A stretch of DNA of 64,000 nt from CAWANP01 sp963783445 (GCA_963783445.1 CAWANP010000004.1:62001-126000); one strand, 5' to 3'. Positions 18,321-28,499 are shown, counted from the first letter of the stretch. Numbers and translations: made by a program. The notes: generated by a model from the letters alone, not told the origin.

Positions 18321-20157
18321 TTACTTTTCGATATACCACTCTTCGGCGTTCCAGGAGCCGGTGGAGGTCCAGACATTGGCCTCGTAGCCCATAAAGTGTT
18401 CGCGCAGCAGGTCGATATCCGCGCGGTCATAGAGATAGATATGCGGGCGCCCCTCGGCAATCAGCTCAGACGCCTTCTGGTAGGCATCCTTGCGGACTTG
18501 CAGGTCAGGGCTGGAACCGGCGATGGCCATCTGCTCATCATATTCGTCGCTGAGCCAGCGAGAATAGTTGATAGCCCTTGCCCGCGTTGTCTTCGCAGGG
18601 AGAGTTGTAGGAAGCATAGTAGCCGTCCATCTGGCTGTGCGGATCGGTACCATACGAGGTCGTGTACATCAGGACGTCAAACTGACCGTGCTTGCGGAAG
18701 GCGCCGCTGGAGTAGCTGGCGAACAGCTCGGAACTGGGCACGTTCTCGATGAACATCTCGATGCCGATCTCGGCCATCATCTCCATGATCACCTGCTCGG
18801 CCTGCTCGCGCAGCGAGTTGCCCGACGTGGTCTGGAGCTTGAGCTTCAGAACCGTTCCGTCTTCGGCCGTAGGCGCAGCCATTGCACTCGCGGATGCCGT
18901 CGCCATCGCTGTCGGTCCAGCCCGCTTCCTCCAGCAGGGCCGCGGCCTTCTCCGGGTCTGAACTCGCTCTCCGGGATATCGGGCGCGCCCCAACCCAGGT
19001 TCATCTCTGTGGTGCCGACCGTTGCCAGGCCGAAGAGCAGCTTGTCGACGATGACCTGCTTGTCGATGCCCAGTTCGATGGCCTCCCGAACCGCGGGATC
19101 ACCCAGAGCCCAGTGCGGGGAGGGGTTCTCCGCCAGCCACTCAGGGCAGGGGGCATCCAGTTCCGGATCGGCCAGGTTGAGCAAGAGTCGCTCCGTACCG
19201 GTGCTGGGCGGCATGCTGACCTTCACGCCCTCCCAGGTCTCAGCCTCGGGGATGTCCGCCTCGATCAGGTCCCAGACAAAGTCGAGCTCGCCGGTCTGGA
19301 TGAGCTGTTTGCCCACCTCGCGGCTCTCGATCCAGCGCATGATGATGGTGTCGACGTAGGGCTTGCCCTCCGCTCTCCCACAACCAAAAGTTCTCGTTGC
19401 GGACCAGGGTCATGCTGTCCCCCGAGATCCATTCCTGCAGCTTGTAGGGCCCCAGGCTCAGCGGCTGGCGATTGAACTCCCATTCCTGCATCTTGGCCGG
19501 GTCCAGGCCGAGGTGGCTCGGAAGTATGTCGTCGTCGAACATCATCAGGTACGGCGCATAGAACTCGGCGTACTTGACCACGACCGTCATGTCGTTGTCT
19601 TCGCAGGTGACCGATTCCATGACCTCATAGCCGGTGGTGCTCACCGCGCCACTTTCGGGGTGCGTGACCGCCTCGCAGGCAAATACCACGTCCTGGCAGT
19701 CGAAGGGGTCGCCGTCCTCCCAGACGATGCCCTCTTTCAGCTCGTACTTGACGGTCAAGCCATCCTCCGAGACGAGGCCATTCTGCACGGAGGGCACTTC
19801 CTTGGCCAGCTCGGCATAGTACTGGCCGTCGGGCGCAGCTACTACAAGCCCGCTCTCGAAAAAGTCTCCGGCCCAGCTTGCTACCGTCTGGGTGCGGATG
19901 AGCGGGTTCAGCAATTCCGGCTCCTGGTAAAAGCCCAGGACCAGGGTGCCGCCCTGCATGTCCGCGCCGGGCATGGTGGGGGCCTCGGTTGGCGCGGGTG
20001 CTTCGGTCGCCGCGGGCGCCTCGGTTGGCGCTGCTGCCTCTGCTTTCGTGGGTTCTGGGGCCGGTGCTTCTGGCTCTGTAGTCCCACCACAGGCGGCCAG
20101 CATGCCGGCCAGCAGGACCAAGATCAGGAATAGGCTCAATACGCGCTTCTTAGACAT
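18321..20157 (-). CDS. ABC transporter solute-binding lipoprotein, family 5 (four frameshifts)
   Basis: ATG 20157 starts MSKKRVLSLFLILVLLAG and reaches a lipobox (LAAC) at about residue 22, so the mature protein is a lipid-anchored extracytoplasmic receptor. A Pro/Ala/Glu-rich linker (residues ~25-65, APAPTEAP units) precedes the SBP_bac_5 domain, which begins GGTLVLGFYQEPELLNPLI. Frame changes are needed near 19375, 18960, 18870 and 18575; reading across them gives the expected ENFWLWESGG, PYVDTIIMRW, EKAAALLEEAGW, DGDGIREC and NYSRWLSDEYDEQ order to the stop at 18321. Repaired length is about 612 residues. Four breaks in 1.8 kb argue for poor base accuracy here or a decayed gene. A near-consensus promoter lies 230 nt upstream. 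Confidence 0.85.
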
Positions 20158-20384
20158 TGATTCTTCCTCCTTTGGGGTGTCTCAAACGGCTGTGTGATCG
20201 AGCGAAACCAATGAACAACAGCGTGCCTCAGAAAATCCCTTCACCTCCTCTCTGTGCCATAACATCAAATCGCAGCTTGTACGGGGGAAAAGCCATCATG
20301 GGTCCTGGGAGCGACCTCACGTAGCTGAATCTTGCGTGGTACCCGGATTCCCGAATTTGTGTGGGCCAGTGGAACACGCTGACC

Positions 20385-20413
20385 AGTATACCAAAGGATC
20401 GCCGTCCTGTCAA
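20385..20413 (-). promoter_or_regulatory. Predicted sigma70-type promoter for the solute-binding/permease operon
   Basis: On the - strand TTGACA (20413-20408) and TATACT (20390-20385) are 17 nt apart. The lipoprotein start codon is at 20157, leaving a leader of about 220 nt in which I see no gene. Confidence 0.7.
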
Positions 20414-20560
20414 GTCAGCGATTCAGGCCTTTACTGTCCGTTGTCGTGCATGTGCGGATGGCTCTTGAGCCCCCTGCGCAGAAGGCGCACAGTTCCTGCT
20501 TCTGGGAATCTCTCGGCTAGTCCGCAAAAGTACAAGAGCGCCGACTATGGGACCGGTTTG

Positions 20561-20817
20561 AGCCAGGTCAGGTCCCGTTCGTAGTGCGCGTTTCAACGCG
20601 CTATCTGAGCCGCGAGTCGAGTTTTCAACCCGGAACGGCGCTGAAGCACGTCCTGAGCGAAGCCGAAGGGCGCCGACTACGAACGGACTTGAGCCAGGTC
20701 AGGTCCTGTTCGTAGTGCGCGTTTCAACGCGCTATCTGAGCCGCGAGTCGAGTTTTCAACCCGGAACGGCGCTGAAGCATGTCCTGAGCGAAGCCGAAGG
20801 GCGCCGACTACGAACGG
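20561..20817. repeat. Tandem 131-bp palindromic repeat, two units
   Basis: Two near-identical units start at 20561 and 20692 (period 131 bp). Each begins CCGTTCGTAGTGCGCG after a GAGCCAGGTCAGGTC leader and ends GCGCCGACTACGAACGG, so the ends are inverted repeats (CCGTTCGTAGT / ACTACGAACGG), like a miniature element. Each unit also holds a 22-bp CGTCCTGAGCGAAGCCGAAG block (20649-20670; 20780-20801) that is absent from the related copy at 10515-10566. Degenerate relatives flank the pair (~20500-20555; ~20818-20882). The whole gap 20158-20944 holds no gene that I can see. Confidence 0.8.
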
Positions 20818-20944
20818 TTCTCGCCTCTGGGCATTGCTCGGTTGGTCTGCAGAAGCACAAAAGCGCGCAATACGGAACCAGCTCCTCAGCCGGCTTGTCA
20901 AGGCCGAACGTAGACTGGTGTAACGCGCGATTTGTGCTGGAAGT

Positions 20945-22115
20945 TCATTCTCCTCGGATGGCTGGAAGATATGCCTCCGGCGAACGGAGCATGGCTGCCA
21001 GGAGAGCGGCCCGCTCGGGCAGGGAATGGAGATACACGTGCTCGTGCAGCGCGTGGGCGCCATCGCCGACGACGCCCATGCCGTCCAGCGTGGGCACGCC
21101 CAGGGCCGCCGTAAAGTTCCCGTCGGACCCGCCGCCGGTGCCCGCTTCCGTGATCTCGAAGCCCATCTCCTGTCGCAAATGCCGCGGCCTGGGTGAACAG
21201 GGCTACGATCTCTGGCGTCCGGACCATGGGCGGGCGGTTCATGCCGCCGGTGACTTTCAGGGTTGTGCCTTCGAGGCGCGGCCGCAGCCCCTGCATCTCG
21301 GCCTCGAGGCGAGTCGCTTCCTCGGCGTTCATGACGCGCATGTCTATCTCGGCCGATGCCTGCGCGGGGACGACATTGCTGCGGGTGCCCCCTTGAACCA
21401 CGCCAACGCTGACGGTGGTGCCGGCCTCATAGTCGGTGAGCGCCTGCATGGCCAGGATCTGGTGGGCCAGCTCCTCGATGGCGTTGATACCCTTGGCGTG
21501 GTCGGCGCCAGCGTGGGCCGGGCGCCCCGTCACAGAGATCCCGTACATGCCCACACCCTTGCGCCAGGTCTTTAGCGACCCCTGCGTGGTCTGGGCCGGC
21601 TCCAGGCAAAAGACGACGTCATGCTGCAGCGCTTCGGCCTCGATGATGGGGCGTGAGGTAATGCTGCCGGTCTCCTCGTCGGAGGTGAGCAGGAGGGTTA
21701 CCGGCTGGCCGGCTGGCAGGCCCAGATCGCGCAGGGCGCGCATGGCCCACAGGCTGTTGGCGATGCCGCCCTTCATGTCAAAGGCCCCGGGACCATAGAG
21801 CTTGCCGTCCTCCACCCGGACGGGGCGCTCGGCCACGGTTCCCACGTCCCACACGGTGTCCATGTGGCACATCAGGAGGGCGCCGCCCGGGCCATCGCCC
21901 CAGCGGGCCTTGACGTGGTTGCCCGCCTGATCCTGGGGCAGGATCTGTACCTGGCCGCCCAGGCCCTGCATTTGTTCGGCCAGAAAGGCGCTGAGCCGGT
22001 CCAGGGCTGGCTTGTCGAGGGTGGGTGATTCCAACTCGACGATCTGCGCCAGCGATGCGGCCATGTCGTTCTGATGGTCGCGAAGGTAAGCCAGGATCTT
22101 TTGGTTGTCGGTCAT
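20945..22115 (-). CDS. M20 metallopeptidase, carboxypeptidase G2-like (frameshifted)
   Basis: ATG 22115 gives MTDNQKILAYLRDH. Seen in order: GALLMCHMDTVWDVG with the first metal ligands, GAFDMKGGIANSLWAMRAL, LLTSDEETGSITS with the catalytic Glu, the lid domain containing RPAHAGADHAKGINAIEELA, and a C-terminal part in a second frame (TEAGTGGGSDGNFTAALGVP, then GDGAHALHEHVYL) that supplies the last His. The frame changes near 21170. Repaired length is about 390 residues, normal for CPG2/ArgE-type enzymes that remove a C-terminal Glu or acyl group. It lies between the ABC exporter and the solute-binding lipoprotein and fits peptide or N-acyl amino acid use. Confidence 0.86.
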
Positions 22116-22176
22116 GATTGTTCCCTTTCTTCTACGTTGAGTACGAATCGGCTTCTCGTAGTAATATGACAACGGA

Positions 22177-23951
22177 TCAAGCGGATTTCCGCATTCTTCC
22201 GACCGTGCCCAGTTCTGCCTCCTGTGCCAGTTCCAACTGGCGGCGGTAGAGCTGGCTGTAGAGGCCGTCCTGGCCCATCAGCTCGTCGTGGTCGCCCACT
22301 TCGACGATGCGGCCTTCCTCCAGGGCGATGATCTTGTCGGCGTTGCGGACGGTGCTCAGCCGGTGGGCGATGACCAGCGCCGTGCGTCCCTTCAGCACCG
22401 CCTCCAGGGCCTGCTGGATCAGGTACTCGGCCTCGGCATCCACCGAGGAGGTCGCCTCGTCCAGGATCAGGATGCGCGGATCGGCCAGGATGGCCCGCGC
22501 CAGGGCCAGCCGCTGCTTCTGGCCGCCGCTCAGCTTGACGCCTCGCTCGCCGATCTCGGTGTCATAGCCCTCGGGCAGCTCCTGGATGAAATCGTGGGCG
22601 TAGGCCGCCTTGCTCGCGGCAACAAGTTCCTCCTCGGTGGCGTCCGGCTTGCCATAGAGCAGATTCTCGCGCACGGTCGCATTGAACAGAAAGGTGTCCT
22701 GGAGAACCACGGCCACCTGGCTGCGCAGCGAGGCCAGTTTGACCTGACGCAGGTCGTGGCCATCCACGGCTGACCTGACCCTGGAGGGGATCGTAGAAGC
22801 GACAGAGCAGGTTGGCGATGCTGGTCTTTCCCGCCCCGCTGGGGCCGACCAGGGCCACGACCTCGCCCGGGGCCATGTGGAAGCTCACGTCGTGCAGCAC
22901 CTCGTCGCCGGTGCCGTAGCGAAAGTGCACGTCGTTGAAAGCCACCTCGCCCTGGATGGGTGGCAGTTCCACCGCGTCCGGCGCATCCTGGATGTCGGCT
23001 GTCTCGTCCAGCAGCTCAAAGATGCGCTCGCCGGCAGCGATGGCTTCCTGGAAGATATTGTCCACCTCGGTCAGCCGGTTGATGGGCTCGTAGAAGGAGG
23101 TGATGTAGGACAAAAAGGCCACCAGCGTGCCCAGGGTCGAGCGACCGTCCACGACCATCATGGCCCCGGCGCCCAGCACGATGACGGTGCCCATGAGGGA
23201 CACAAAGCGCATGGCCGGGAAAAAGGTGGTCCAGTAGCGCATGCCCTCGCACGCGAGCCTCGGTAGTAGCGCTCGCTCTCGGCGGTAAAGCGCGCCAGCT
23301 CGCGCTCCTCCTGGGCAAAGGCCTGGATGACGCGGATTCCAGACAGGCTGTCCTGGAGCCGGGCATTGATATCACCCAGGCGGGCGCGCACACGGCGGTA
23401 GATGGGCCGGATGCGCGTGTTGTACCAGCGAAGCGATACGGCCAGGATCGGCACGGGCAAGAGCACGAGCAGGGCCAAACGGGCGATCGAGGACAAAGAG
23501 GATGACCGCGCCGCCAACCAGGCGCAGCAGGTCGACGACCGTCAAGGCCGAGCCGTGGGTCACAAAACTCTCCAGGGCGTTGACATCGTTGGTCACGCGG
23601 GACATCAGTTCGCCGGTGGATGTACGCTCAAAGAAGGAGAGGGACAGCCTCTGCAGGTAGGCATAGATGCGCACCCGCAGGTCGAGGATGAAGCGTTCTC
23701 CCAGCGCGTGGCGGACGTACATATCCCCGGCTTGGAACAGCTGCTGCAGGGCATAGACCAGGACCAGGCCGCCGATGAGCATGCCCAGCTTGGAGAGGTC
23801 GCCGGTGCCGATGACCTCATCCACGATCTGCCTCTGGAAGAGGGGCGGCAGCAGGCCCAAGACCGGTCACAATCAGGATCAAGAAAGCGCTAAGGAGCAG
23901 CGTTTTCCAATAAGGGGTAAGAAAGGCAAAGAGACGTTTCAGGGTTTGCAT
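22177..23951 (-). CDS. ABC exporter, ABCB/MsbA-type half transporter (several frameshifts)
   Basis: ATG 23951 starts MQTLKRLFAFLTPYWKTLLL. The membrane domain (six helices) carries LSLSFFERTSTGELMSRVTN, the marker of this family. The nucleotide-binding domain has Walker A GPSGAGKTS, signature LSGGQKQRLALARA, Walker B RILILDEATSSVD and switch His in VIAHRLSTV. The frame changes near 23862, 23490, 23250 and 22770, each compatible with one lost or gained base; total span of 1.77 kb is right for a ~590-residue half transporter. Such proteins export lipids, drugs or peptides as dimers. Lying beside an EamA exporter in an uptake cluster it may relieve product stress, but that is a guess. Confidence 0.84.
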
Positions 23952-23991
23952 CGCCGGTCGTACCTCACAGTTCGCACCGCCTGTCGCGGGC

Positions 23992-24910
23992 CTATCTCCT
24001 GACCAGCAGGATGCCCAGCAGGATGAGGCCCAAGCTGAGCAAAAGATTGACGGTCACCGTCTCGCCCAGGACCAGCGCGCCCAGGACCAGGCCAAACACG
24101 GGGATGATATAGGTCACCGTGCTGACAAAGGTGGCGCTTGTCCATTCGATGAGCTTGTAGTAGATAATGTAGGCAAAAACGGTGCCCAGGACCGTCAGCG
24201 CCAGCCAACTGGCCATGGCCGGCAGCGATGGCAGGCCATGGAAGGGCTGGCCAGAAAGCAGGCTGATGGGCAGCATAAAAACCAGGCCCGTGGTCAGTTG
24301 GCCCGTGGTGGACATCAATGGCGGCTGGCCCCGCAGCCATTTTCGGGCAAAGATAGCGGCTCCGGCGTAGCTGATGGAAGAGGCGATGATGGCCAGTTGG
24401 CCCAGAAGACTGGCCTGGAGGCCCTGCCGCAGATCGGGCAGCAGCAGGATGCCTACCCCAACAAAGCCGATGACGACGCCCAGGATCTTGAGCGGTGTCA
24501 GGCGCTCGTCGTCGGCCAACAGAAGGGCCAGGATGACGGTAAAGATGGGCATGGTCGCCTGCAACAGCGCGGCCAATCCGCTAGAGATGTATTGCTCGCC
24601 CCAAGTGATCAGCGTCCAGGGCACCGCCCCGCTGAGCAAGACCCATGGCCGCGAAGGCGCCCCACAACCTGCGCTCGCGGGGAATGGGCTGCCTGGTCAC
24701 GAGGAGGAGAAGCCACATGATTGCCGCGCCCAGGCCCATCCGGCCGATTACCAGCGTCACCGGCGGCACCTCGGCCACGGCAATCTTGATGAAAAGGTAG
24801 GAAGAGCCCCACAGCGCCCCCAACACCAGCAGCCAAAAGATGTCGCGATAGCGCCCGCCCATCAAGCCTGATCCTTCGGGCCCTTGCTGGCCCGCGTGTT
24901 CCTGCTGCAT
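23992..24910 (-). CDS. EamA/DMT-family transporter (frameshifted)
   Basis: A ten-helix drug/metabolite transporter of about 305 residues when repaired. The N-terminal half has GALWGSSYLFIKIAVAEVPP, the EamA signature, and VIGRMGLGAAIMWLLL; the frame changes near 24640; the C-terminal half has TWGEQYISSGLAALLQATMP, then the second EamA repeat ending in ALVLGETVTVNLLLSLGLIL. Members export amino acids and other metabolites. It lies 76 nt beyond the PLP-decarboxylase gene and may export excess amino acid from that pathway; this is inferred from position only. Confidence 0.84.
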
Positions 24911-24986
24911 ATATGATACGGCCCTGTCTTAGAGATGTTATGTAACATTGAACTCGGCCGCGGCTTTCCCCATGCCGCGGCTTGTC

Positions 24987-26363
24987 TCATCGTGCCGGCA
25001 AAGGCCTGTCTCTGCGGACCAGATCGTCCAAAGTCTCACGTTCCTGGACGAGGTGGGCCTCTCCCTCTACCAACCACAGCACGGCCGGTTTGCGGGCGCC
25101 GTTGTAATTGCTGGCCATGCTCAACTGGTAGGCGCCGCTCACCGGCACTGCGATCAGTTCGCCGGGCTGGACGTCGGGCAGGGCCAGATCCTCGATGAGG
25201 ATGTCGCCGCTCTCGCAAAAGGGGCCGCCCAGCCAGGCCAGTCCGCTGGCCGGCCGTTCGGGGGCGTCCACGGGCAGCGCGGAATAACGCGCTCCATAGA
25301 GCGCCCGGCGGGGGTTATCGGCCAGTCCGCCATCCAAAAGCAGCCAGCGCCGCCCGGCAGTATGCTTGACCGCTCCGACGCGGTATAGTGCCACGCCTGC
25401 CCGGCGGACAATGCTACGACCCGGCTCCAGATGGAGCTGCGGCAGGGTCAGCCCGCGCTGGCGGCAGCCCCCAGCCAGCCGCTCGCCAATGTAGCGGACA
25501 TATTGGGCCACGGCCGGATGTGGCAGCTCGTCCTCGTGATAGGCGATGCCCCATCCTCCCCCGGGGCAGATCGCCTGGAGCTGCCACCCGAAATCAGCGC
25601 GGAGGGAGACCACCAGATCCAGGGCGCTGTCGATGGCCGGCCCCAGGGGCTCTGGATCGTGGAAATGGGAGCCCTGATGGAAGTGGAGCCCGGTCACCGG
25701 CAGGCCGTACTGCTGGCAGATCTGGACCGCTTCCGTCGCCTCGTTCCAGTCCATGCCGAACTTGCTGTCCTTTTGGCCGGTCTGGGTATGGGCGTGGGTC
25801 GCCACCGCCAGGCCCGGCCGCACGCGCAGCCACAGGTTGGGATAGGGCGTGGTCGACCTGGTTTCGGCCAGGTCCAATAGCTTACCTACCTCACCCAGGC
25901 TGTCGACCACAATCGTTCCGGCCTGCGCCAGGGCGGCGTCCACGTCGTCTTGGCCCTTGTTCACGCCGTGGACCACGATCTGCTCCCGCTGGATCCCGGC
26001 AGCGGCGGCGACGCGCAGCTCGCCAACACCGGTGCAGTCCAGCCAGAGTCCCTGCCGTTGGGCCCATTGGGTCATGGCCACGCAGAGAAATGCCTTGCCG
26101 GCATAGGTGATCCCCGCCGGGCCAGGATAGAATTGGGCCAGCGCCTGCCGGTATTCGGCGACGGCGGCGTCCATGGTGGCCTGGTCGTAGAGGTACAGGG
26201 GCGTGCCGTAGCTCTGGGCCAGGGCGCCCAGATCACAACCGGCGATGGTCAGTCGTGCTCCCCCGGCTGCCGGCCCGGTGACCAGCAAGTCGCTGGCTAC
26301 CGGCTCGATCTCGGCCGAGTCGGGAAAGAGTGCGAGACGCGTGCGGGGATTGTAGTCGCTCAT
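24987..26363 (-). CDS. PLP-dependent decarboxylase, diaminopimelate decarboxylase-like
   Basis: An intact 458-residue fold-type III decarboxylase (DAP/Orn/Arg group 2). The PLP Lys lies in TYAGKAFLCVA, the glycine-rich phosphate site in CPGGGWGIAY, the His stack in GLHFHQGSHFHDP, and the active-site Cys of the partner subunit in FCESGDIL. LHLEPGRSIVRRAG is the usual EPGR motif. The length and order match LysA, though the unusual ~45-residue N-terminal extension and context in a scavenging cluster leave open a related amino acid substrate. It starts 12 nt after the M55 peptidase gene, so both are co-expressed. Acting on DAP released from peptidoglycan peptides is an attractive inference. Confidence 0.86.
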   Translation of the reverse strand: MSDYNPRTRLALFPDSAEIEPVASDLLVTGPAAGGARLTIAGCDLGALAQSYGTPLYLYDQATMDAAVAEYRQALAQFYPGPAGITYAGKAFLCVAMTQWAQRQGLWLDCTGVGELRVAAAAGIQREQIVVHGVNKGQDDVDAALAQAGTIVVDSLGEVGKLLDLAETRSTTPYPNLWLRVRPGLAVATHAHTQTGQKDSKFGMDWNEATEAVQICQQYGLPVTGLHFHQGSHFHDPEPLGPAIDSALDLVVSLRADFGWQLQAICPGGGWGIAYHEDELPHPAVAQYVRYIGERLAGGCRQRGLTLPQLHLEPGRSIVRRAGVALYRVGAVKHTAGRRWLLLDGGLADNPRRALYGARYSALPVDAPERPASGLAWLGGPFCESGDILIEDLALPDVQPGELIAVPVSGAYQLSMASNYNGARKPAVLWLVEGEAHLVQERETLDDLVRRDRPLPAR

Positions 26364-26375
26364 CCGGCGTCTCCG

Positions 26376-27199
26376 TCAGGCCCGGGCCAGTGTAAAGGCG
26401 GCCCGCATGGCCCGATAGGCGGTGGGCACGTCGTCCGCGGTGACCTCCACCCGTTTGCCCTCGGACCGGCGCGCGCCTGGGATGAGCATCGCCTTGTCCG
26501 GCCATCTCGGAGGTCACCAGCTCGACGGCCATCGTGACCGGTGCATCATTGCGGAAGGGTTCGACCGCCTGGCCAGCGCCGAAGCGGCTCACAGCCCTCT
26601 GGGCGGCTTCATGGATCAGGACTTGGGTCACCTCAGGAGGCAGGCACTCGGCTGCCATCCGGCCTGTGGCCTGCTTGACCTCCGCCGTCTCGACGGGTCC
26701 CAGTAGCTCGCGGGCCTCAGCGCAGGCGGACTGGTCGCCTGGAGATCATGATCACCGGCGCGCCATAGTAGCCGCAGACCGCCGCGTTCACGCCAATTTC
26801 GCCCACGATGCGTCCGTTGATCCAGACGTTGGCCACGGCGCCAGACCAGGTGTGGTCCAGGATGGCGTTCTCTGTGCCGACCTTGGCGTGGTAGCCAATG
26901 AACATGGCCGCATCGATGCCTGTCTGCGCGCCCTGGGTCATGGCCAGCGGAGAAGGGCTGCCGGTGTTCAACCGCGCCCGGGGGTCAAGTTCTTCGATAA
27001 GAATGTTCCGCGCCGTTCCGTGGCCGTCGGCCACGATCACTTCCCCGGCTCCACCGTCAAAGGCGCCGCGAATTGCGGCATTGACGTCCTCGGTCATTAG
27101 TTTACGAAAGCGGCCGTAGTCTTGTTTGTTGTGGTCAACGTGATCCCAATGGACCACTCCGGTGATGCCTTCCATGTCCGCAGCAATGAGGATCTTCAT
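26376..27199 (-). CDS. M55 D-aminopeptidase (DppA-like), frameshifted
   Basis: ATG 27199 starts MKILIAADMEGITG, where the Asp and Glu are zinc ligands of the M55 family; ADGHGTARN and FIGYHAKVG supply the His ligands, and HTWSG, NVWINGRIVGEIGVNA follow as expected. The frame changes near 26750 and near 26500, after which ...AAFTLARA ends at 26376. Repaired length is about 273 residues, right for the family. M55 enzymes cleave D-Ala-containing dipeptides and amides, classically to use cell-wall peptides. It is the first gene of the - strand cluster and has a good promoter 70 nt upstream. Confidence 0.85.
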
Positions 27200-27266
27200 G
27201 GCTCCCCTCCCAGGGATGTGATGTGGGTTTGTCGGCGCCGCCGAGACCTCCAAGCAGCACCGGCCT

Positions 27267-27295
27267 ATTATATGCCAGAACGCGACCAGCCGCAA
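27267..27295 (-). promoter_or_regulatory. Predicted sigma70-type promoter for the M55/decarboxylase operon
   Basis: On the - strand TTGCGG (27295-27290) and TATAAT (27272-27267) are 17 nt apart. The M55 start codon is at 27199. Confidence 0.68.
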
Positions 27296-27333
27296 GAAGC
27301 GATGAGGGGGAAAATGCGTTGTTGCCCACAAAA

Positions 27334-27413
27334 TCATGATGGGTGAAGGTCTTTCATGATAGGCGAAGGTCATTCGTGATGGGCGAAGGTCTTTCATGAT
27401 GGGCGAAGGTCTC
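27334..27413. repeat. Tandem array of four 20-bp units
   Basis: Four units of TCATGATGGGCGAAGGTCTT with one to three changes each, at 27334, 27354, 27374 and 27394. The array runs directly into a 45-bp repeat array. A related phrase (GGGCGAGGGTCTCTGATAGA) recurs once at ~30742. Confidence 0.8.
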
Positions 27414-27428
27414 TGACCGAGCCCTGCC

Positions 27429-27815
27429 CGGCTGCGGTCGGGAGACCTTGCCGAACAAGGGATGTTACCCAGAACGGCTGCGGTCGGAGACCTTGCCGAA
27501 CGAGGGGTGGTACCCAGAACGGCTGCGGTCGGAGACCTTGCCGAACAAGGGTGGTACCCAGAACGGCTGCGGTCGGAGACCTTGCCGAACAAGGGGTGGT
27601 ACCCAGAACGGCTGCGGTCGGAGACCTTGCCGAACGAGGGATGGTACCCAGAACGGCTGCGGTCGGAGACCTTGCCGAACGAGGGATGGTACCCAGAACG
27701 GCTGCGGTCGGAGACCTTGCCGAACGAGGGATGGTACCGACGGCTGCGGTCGGAGACCTTGCCGAACAGGGTGGACCCAGACGGCTGCGGTCGGAGACCT
27801 TGCCGAACCAGAAAA
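27429..27815. repeat. Tandem array of nine ~45-bp units
   Basis: The core GGTCGGAGACCTTGCCGAAC occurs nine times from 27437 to 27808, mostly every 45 bp, with AAGGG/GAGGG ATGGTACCCAGAACGGCTGC between cores; the last units are shorter. The 45-bp period is a multiple of three, so several frames on both strands stay open by chance; I call no gene here. The left end can pair with the preceding array (GGTCTCTGACCG against CGGTCGGGAGACC). Confidence 0.85.
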
Positions 27816-27867
27816 AGGACAGGAGACCGTGCCCAAGGGCCGTAGCTGACAGAAAGGCTCTGCTTGG

Positions 27868-27896
27868 TTGACAAGCCAATGGGGCGCAGGTATACT
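27868..27896 (+). promoter_or_regulatory. Predicted sigma70-type promoter
   Basis: TTGACA (27868-27873) and TATACT (27891-27896) with a 17-nt spacer and GG before the -10. It drives the small membrane-protein gene that starts at 27966. Confidence 0.72.
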
Positions 27897-27965
27897 CAGG
27901 CTAGATTACCCTCGCACTGCGAGGGGATGTCATAGTTGATTCCATCATTGAGGAGGATGTACAGA

Positions 27966-28356
27966 ATGGATATTATCAGGATGATCCACAGATTTTTGGG
28001 CGAGACGTTGCTGCTCATCGCCCTGATCGGCGTTGATCCTGGCCATCATTGGCCTGATCCGCAAGCAGACCATGGAGCGGGCGGAGAATATCTTTGGCAT
28101 GATCTACGCCGGCCTGCTGGACCTGCAAGCCCTGCTGGGGCTGGTAAGTTTCATTTACTTGATCACCCTGGCCGGCACCGGCCTGTTGACCAGCAAGTTT
28201 ATCCTGCACCCGATCCTGATGATCCTGGCGGTTGTCGTGGTACATGCCAGCCGTAGCCGCCGCAATGGACCCGTTCCTGCCCGGCACTGGGCCCAACTTG
28301 TCGCCTATGGCCTCAGCTTGGTGCTGGTCTTTGCCGGGCGCATGATCCTGGCCTAG
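27966..28356 (+). CDS. Small four-helix membrane protein, unknown (frameshifted)
   Basis: ATG 27966 has GAGGAGG at 27949-27955. The product begins MDIIRMIHRFLGETLLLIAL; the frame changes near 28031 and continues VILAIIGLIRKQTMERAENI, then three more hydrophobic segments (GLLDLQALLGLVSFIYLITL; ILHPILMILAVVVVHAS; LVAYGLSLVLVFAGRMIL). Repaired length is about 130 residues. The conserved-looking His in ILHPILM and HAS, and the Arg-rich loop SRSRRNG, are the only notable polar features in or near the membrane. I do not recognise the family. It has its own promoter and stands alone. Confidence 0.75.
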
Positions 28357-28499
28357 CTGCTATCGATCTCGGGCAATGGAGATCCTGACTCCCGAAATAG
28401 ACTTCCGAATTCTGCGTGCCCGGAGCGTCGATGCCTGGCAGGTGGGCTGCTGCCTCCGAGTGATCCTGGCGCCTGCGGATGAACTCCCGTCCCGGATCA

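Noticed and set aside
27429..27815. The regular 45-bp repeats as a CRISPR array
   Set aside because: The units are tandem, with the sequence between cores also repeated; there are no unique spacers and no cas genes nearby.
27394..27879. Repeat-encoded proteins in several frames on both strands
   Set aside because: They exist because the period is a multiple of three. No ribosome site, no composition typical of a gene, and the frames are equally open on both strands.
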